8,448 nucleotides of DNA. Source: JARROD01 sp037384225. GTDB lineage: Bacteria; Pseudomonadota; Gammaproteobacteria; Pseudomonadales; Cellvibrionaceae. The position numbers were made by a program, and so were the translations under genes. Where the stretch lies: the NCBI GenBank assembly GCA_037384225.1, contig JARROD010000235.1, positions 1-8,448 of the forward strand, in the 5' to 3' direction. Positions 5,902 through 8,448 of this stretch are shown here, piece by piece; the stretch's first letter is position 1; each line of letters begins with the position of its first letter. The notes beneath the pieces were generated by a model. That model was not told where the DNA came from and did not search any database. It worked only from the letters and a program-made list of their open reading frames with translations.

Positions 5902-6013
5902 CAGGCCCCATGTGAGGGCGCTAGCGCCGCGAATGCCTGGAGCGGCTGGACGGAGCAACGCTGCCAGGGACAAAAAGGGGCGTGCTCTGTGCACCTAAAT
6001 CTCAAACGCTTTG
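5902..6013. repeat. 112-bp repeat, copy 2 (right of assembly gap)
   Basis: Identical to 5777-5888, with the palindrome GGCGCTAGCGCC at 5917-5928. Its last part (from 5971) continues to 6021 as the sequence that returns inverted at the right edge of the window. It is therefore a dispersed repeat rather than a purely local one. Confidence 0.85.
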
Positions 6014-6021
6014 GGTATATC
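5971..6021 (+). repeat. Inverted dispersed repeat, left copy
   Basis: From CAAAAAGGGG through CTAAATCTCAAAC to GGGTATAT, it matches the reverse complement of 8398-8448 at about 42 of 51 bases. Several of the differences are C/T or G/A. The matching core holds ACCTAAATCTCAAAC unchanged. It may be the end of a dispersed repeat or MITE-like unit. Confidence 0.7.
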
Positions 6022-6036
6022 ATCATACATATTTCC

Positions 6037-6213
6037 ATCACTGATCCACTGGGCCGTCTTGACAAGATTTCCGGGCCTTCAACAACCACGCGACTTAGGA
6101 ACGGGCACGGGAATAACTATGATGGCGATGAACATGTGGCCGAATACAACGGCACCGGCACGTCACCGGCACACCGCTATGTGTACGGCGATCCCGTTGA
6201 CGATCATTTTTGA
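6037..6213 (+). pseudogene. Fragment of an RHS-repeat (YD-repeat) protein gene
   Basis: The frame reads ITDPLGRLDKISGPSTTTRL, then a non-matching RNGHGNN, then YDGDEHVAEYNGTG and HRYVYGDPVDDHF before a TGA. RHS proteins end their core with the pattern DPLGRL..., TTRFLYDGDELVAEYN, RRYVHG...VDDP, so the match is clear. The piece is cut on both sides: similarity begins just after the dispersed repeat, and the usual VDDPLVWYEG continuation is lost. The RNGHGNN stretch replaces the FL of the family and looks like a small insertion. RHS proteins are large secreted toxin carriers; this remnant codes for no working protein. Its 3' end overlaps the 3' end of the convergent lysR by ten bases. Confidence 0.7.
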
Positions 6214-7109
6214 AATGCACTACATATCATTTGGCTTAACCGCTTTAGCGCTTTGCCTTTATTATTGATTTTCCAGGCAATATGGCGATCCTCATTCTTG
6301 GTGGTAGGTTCTTCGGTCGCCAAGGCCACCAAAGCGCCACTGTCCAGATGTGCTTGAATTATCTTGCGTGGCAGGTGGCCGACCCCTAAGCCCGCCAGCT
6401 GTGCATGAATTTTTTGATCAATAGTCTGTACGTAGAGTACCTTTTTACCGGTGGTCAAACCCTCATTGCGCAATACGTTAAATTTTGCCGTGTCGTGAGT
6501 CACGATACGCCGACAGTGAGGTAGCTGCTCGGAGATGGCCTGAGCGTTGGTGGCAATGCGACTGAGCGGGTGATGAGCCGCCGCCACCAACAACATGTCG
6601 GCGGGGGGGATCGGCACAGCTCGAAATCCTTTTTGCAAGGGTACCGGCGACGGTGCGCCAATCAATAAATCGATGCGGTCCATTTCCAGCGCTTCCCAGC
6701 CGCCGTTAAGCACGCATTCCTGAATATCGATTTCCAGGTTCGGCTGTTCCGCCAGCAGCGTACCCAAGGCCTGAAAAATGGGGTCTCGATCTGCTGTGGA
6801 TTCCAGCCCCAGGCGCAGTCTCGGTTCCCAACCGGTAGCCAGTTCTTTCACCTGATCAGCCAGATAAGTGGTGGCGCCGAGAATTTTGCGCCCCTCATCC
6901 AGTAACAACCTACCGCTGGCTGTGAGCACTGAGCGTCGCCCCTGTCGTTGAAACACTGTCACCCCAAGTTGCTCTTCCAGTTTCTGAACTGTGTAGGAAA
7001 GTGCCGAAGTCGCCTTGTTCAATTCTTCTGCGGCTTTGGCAAAACTGCCTCGCCGCTCAATGGCGTCGAGGGCTTGCAGTGCATCAAGGGTGATGGGGGA
7101 ATAGCTCAT
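6204..7109 (-). CDS. LysR-family transcriptional regulator
   Basis: 301 residues, normal for the family. The N-terminal winged helix-turn-helix spans about residues 7-65 (ITLDALQALDAIERRGSFAK, then AAEELNKATSALSYTVQKLE, then the wing with FQRQGRRSVLT). A periplasmic-binding-like effector domain follows from about residue 90 (RLRLGLESTADRDPIFQALG) to the end. The effector is not evident. The start at 7109 (MSYSPITLD) is preferred over 7145 because AGGAG lies about nine bases upstream of it; the upstream frame adds a low-complexity NNNTGTTQEQV leader. It is divergent from the glutathionyl-hydroquinone reductase gene, the usual layout of a LysR regulator and its target, so it probably controls that gene and itself. 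A T-N11-A dyad lies 31 bp upstream of its start. Confidence 0.9.
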   Translation of the reverse strand: MSYSPITLDALQALDAIERRGSFAKAAEELNKATSALSYTVQKLEEQLGVTVFQRQGRRSVLTASGRLLLDEGRKILGATTYLADQVKELATGWEPRLRLGLESTADRDPIFQALGTLLAEQPNLEIDIQECVLNGGWEALEMDRIDLLIGAPSPVPLQKGFRAVPIPPADMLLVAAAHHPLSRIATNAQAISEQLPHCRRIVTHDTAKFNVLRNEGLTTGKKVLYVQTIDQKIHAQLAGLGVGHLPRKIIQAHLDSGALVALATEEPTTKNEDRHIAWKINNKGKALKRLSQMICSAFQK

Positions 7110-7139
7110 GACCTGCTCCTGAGTAGTGCCGGTATTATT

Positions 7140-7156
7140 GTTCAAATAAATAGAAC
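7140..7156. promoter_or_regulatory. Candidate LysR-type operator (T-N11-A dyad)
   Basis: GTTCAAATAAATAGAAC is a GTTC-N9-GAAC dyad and contains the T-N11-A core typical of LysR regulators (T7142, A7154). It lies 31-47 bp upstream of the lysR ATG, in the position expected for autoregulation. Whether it also serves the divergent gene, about 160 bp away, is not clear. Confidence 0.45.
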
Positions 7157-7219
7157 ATTCCAGACGAAAAACTACGCTTATTTGCAGGCGGGATACCTAA
7201 TAAGCTGTCTCCGATAGTT

Positions 7220-7264
7220 CAACAACCCTGGTGTTGGGGGTACCCATGTATAACTTTAGTGTAC
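7220..7264 (+). promoter_or_regulatory. Putative promoter region of the reductase gene with two dyads
   Basis: A -10-like TATAAC lies at 7249-7254, without a good -35, as expected for an activator-dependent promoter. Upstream is the dyad CAACA-N7-TGTTG (7220-7236). A second dyad, GTA-N11-TAC (7248-7264), overlaps the -10. Either could be a regulator site. The start point and operator are guesses from pattern only. Confidence 0.3.
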
Positions 7265-7313
7265 CCACCTACCTTAAACTGTTGGCGCAACGCGCATTAG
7301 AGGAGGCCTGACC

Positions 7314-8276
7314 ATGGGTTTACTGCAGAATGGTCAATGGGTGGATCAATGGTATAACACCCAGTCAAGTGGCGGCGAATTCCGCCGTCAGGACAGCCGC
7401 TTTCGCAGCTGGGTAACCACAGATGGCGCTGCCGGTCCTAGCGGCGGCGAGGGATTTAAGGCAGAAGCGGGGCGCTACCGGATATATGTGTCGCTGGCGT
7501 GTCCCTGGGCGCATCGCACCCTGATTTTTCGTCAGCTCAAAGACCTGCAGGATTTGATTGATGTCACTGTGGTTGAGCCATTGATGTTGAGCAATGGCTG
7601 GGAAATGAACGATGATCAATACGGCCTCGATTATTTGTATCAGCTGTATTTAAAGGCGGATCCTGATTACGAAGGTCGTGTCACGGTGCCGGTGTTGTGG
7701 GATAAACACACGCAGTCCATCGTTAGTAACGAGTCGGCGGATATCATCCGTATGTTTAACGGTGCGTTTAACGGACTTACGGGTAACGACATTGACTATT
7801 ATCCCGAGGCGTTGCGGCCACAGATCGATGCTATAAATGAACGGGTTTACGACTCGATCAACAACGGCGTTTACCGGGCCGGGTTTGCCACGTCACAACA
7901 GGCATACGAAGTGGCCTATTATAAGTTGTTTGATGCGTTGGACTGGGTGGAACAAATCCTGAACCGGCAGCGTTACCTGGCGGGTTCCATATTGACCGAG
8001 GCGGACTGGCGTTTGTTCACCACCTTGATTCGCTTTGATGCTGTTTACTACGGACATTTTAAAACCAACCGTCAGCGCATTGCCGACTACCCGGCGATCA
8101 GCAATTACCTGCGCGAGTTGTACCAGCAGCCGGGAGTGGAGCAAACGGTGAACTTTGCGCATATCAAGCAGCATTACTACGGCAGTCACGTCACCATCAA
8201 TCCGACACAGGTGGTGCCACTGGGGCCACAACAGGATTTCAATTTGCCGCATAACCGTGACCGACTTGAGCAGTAA
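7314..8276 (+). CDS. yqjG: Glutathionyl-hydroquinone reductase (xi-class glutathione S-transferase)
   Basis: 320 residues, close to the 328 of E. coli YqjG. These cytosolic enzymes reduce glutathionyl-hydroquinones to hydroquinones and help handle quinone and phenolic stress. The catalytic cysteine is C63 in S-L-A-C63-PWAHRT, the hallmark of the class. The thioredoxin-fold part (about 55-150) also shows V126-P127 (cis-proline) in RVTVPVLWD and the glutathione-contacting SNESADI at 138-144. The helical C-terminal domain includes YLAGSILTEADWRLFTTLIRFD. The end, HIKQHYYGSH followed by INPTQVVPLGP, is also typical. The start has a strong AGGAGG seven bases upstream. It is divergent from lysR and followed by a long hairpin. 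The frame is intact, with no missing key residue. The name is reliable for the class; the natural substrate here is unknown. Confidence 0.93.
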   Translation: MGLLQNGQWVDQWYNTQSSGGEFRRQDSRFRSWVTTDGAAGPSGGEGFKAEAGRYRIYVSLACPWAHRTLIFRQLKDLQDLIDVTVVEPLMLSNGWEMNDDQYGLDYLYQLYLKADPDYEGRVTVPVLWDKHTQSIVSNESADIIRMFNGAFNGLTGNDIDYYPEALRPQIDAINERVYDSINNGVYRAGFATSQQAYEVAYYKLFDALDWVEQILNRQRYLAGSILTEADWRLFTTLIRFDAVYYGHFKTNRQRIADYPAISNYLRELYQQPGVEQTVNFAHIKQHYYGSHVTINPTQVVPLGPQQDFNLPHNRDRLEQ

Positions 8277-8287
8277 AAATATCGGAT

Positions 8288-8366
8288 AAGGGACGTGCAT
8301 GAAATAACTTTCGGCCCCTTTTTATTACTGATAAAGGGGCCGGAAGTTATTTCGTGCACGTCCCTT
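8288..8366 (+). terminator. Very long near-perfect hairpin after the reductase gene
   Basis: Two 34-base arms (8288-8321 and 8333-8366) are complementary except for two G-U type positions, with a short loop rich in A and T. The arms begin AAGGGACGTGCA and carry CGGCCCCTTT towards the loop. It follows the stop of the reductase gene by 11 bases, so it could end transcription, but no T run follows it and it is much longer than a usual terminator. A palindromic mobile repeat, or a stem that protects mRNA from 3' decay, is equally possible. Confidence 0.5.
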
Positions 8367-8397
8367 AGAACAATGACGTTGACGCAGCAACTGTCAA

Positions 8398-8448
8398 CAT
8401 ATACCCAAAGTGTTTGAGATTTAGGTGTGCAGAGTGCGTCAATTTTTG
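8398..8448 (-). repeat. Inverted dispersed repeat, right copy (runs off the window)
   Basis: Reverse-complement match, about 42 of 51 bases, to 5971-6021. The identity reaches the last base of the window, so the copy probably continues beyond it. Just before it, GTTGAC-N9-GTCAAC forms a small dyad at 8378-8398. Confidence 0.7.

Noticed and set aside
5857..6036. ORF running across the N gap into the RHS fragment
   Set aside because: It depends on an arbitrary number of Ns; the part before 6037 is the repeat and not RHS-like.

Overview
The window looks like chromosomal DNA from a gammaproteobacterium that can grow without oxygen. The LysR, DsbA and NrdD/NrdG protein types, the FNR (ANR) and NrdR operator sequences and the style of the mobile elements all fit that group, perhaps the Cellvibrio/Teredinibacter neighbourhood. 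The genus is an impression only. The 13 Ns and the identical sequence on both sides of them show that this is a draft assembly.

Left third (1-1600): a graveyard of mobile DNA. On the minus strand, a zinc-ribbon protein gene is followed by the start of a DDE (rve-type) transposase gene that carries a one-base frameshift and runs off the window edge. Next come an orphan intrinsic terminator, a cluster of short repeats, and two hairpins that look like the right end of an IS200/IS605 element with no tnpA or tnpB beside them. A lone dsbA-type gene (1687-2301) follows, with its own extended -10 promoter.

Centre (2627-5746): an anaerobic ribonucleotide reductase operon. Its control region has one perfect FNR box and two good NrdR boxes set 31 bp apart. 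The operon encodes a class III reductase (NrdD) that ends just after its zinc site and lacks the C-terminal glycyl-radical segment. A separate 51-residue ORF then carries that segment (RVMGYHRPV) behind a strong ribosome binding site, and the radical-SAM activase NrdG follows. The most economical reading is a split NrdD whose radical-bearing piece is a separate small protein. This is the most interesting feature of the window.

Right third (5747-8448): a 112-bp sequence present twice around an assembly gap (probably one real copy), a fragment of an RHS-repeat protein gene, a LysR-type regulator on the minus strand, and a divergent glutathionyl-hydroquinone reductase gene. A very long near-perfect hairpin follows. 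The end of the dispersed repeat returns in inverted orientation at the right edge, so the RHS fragment, lysR and reductase lie between inverted repeat copies.
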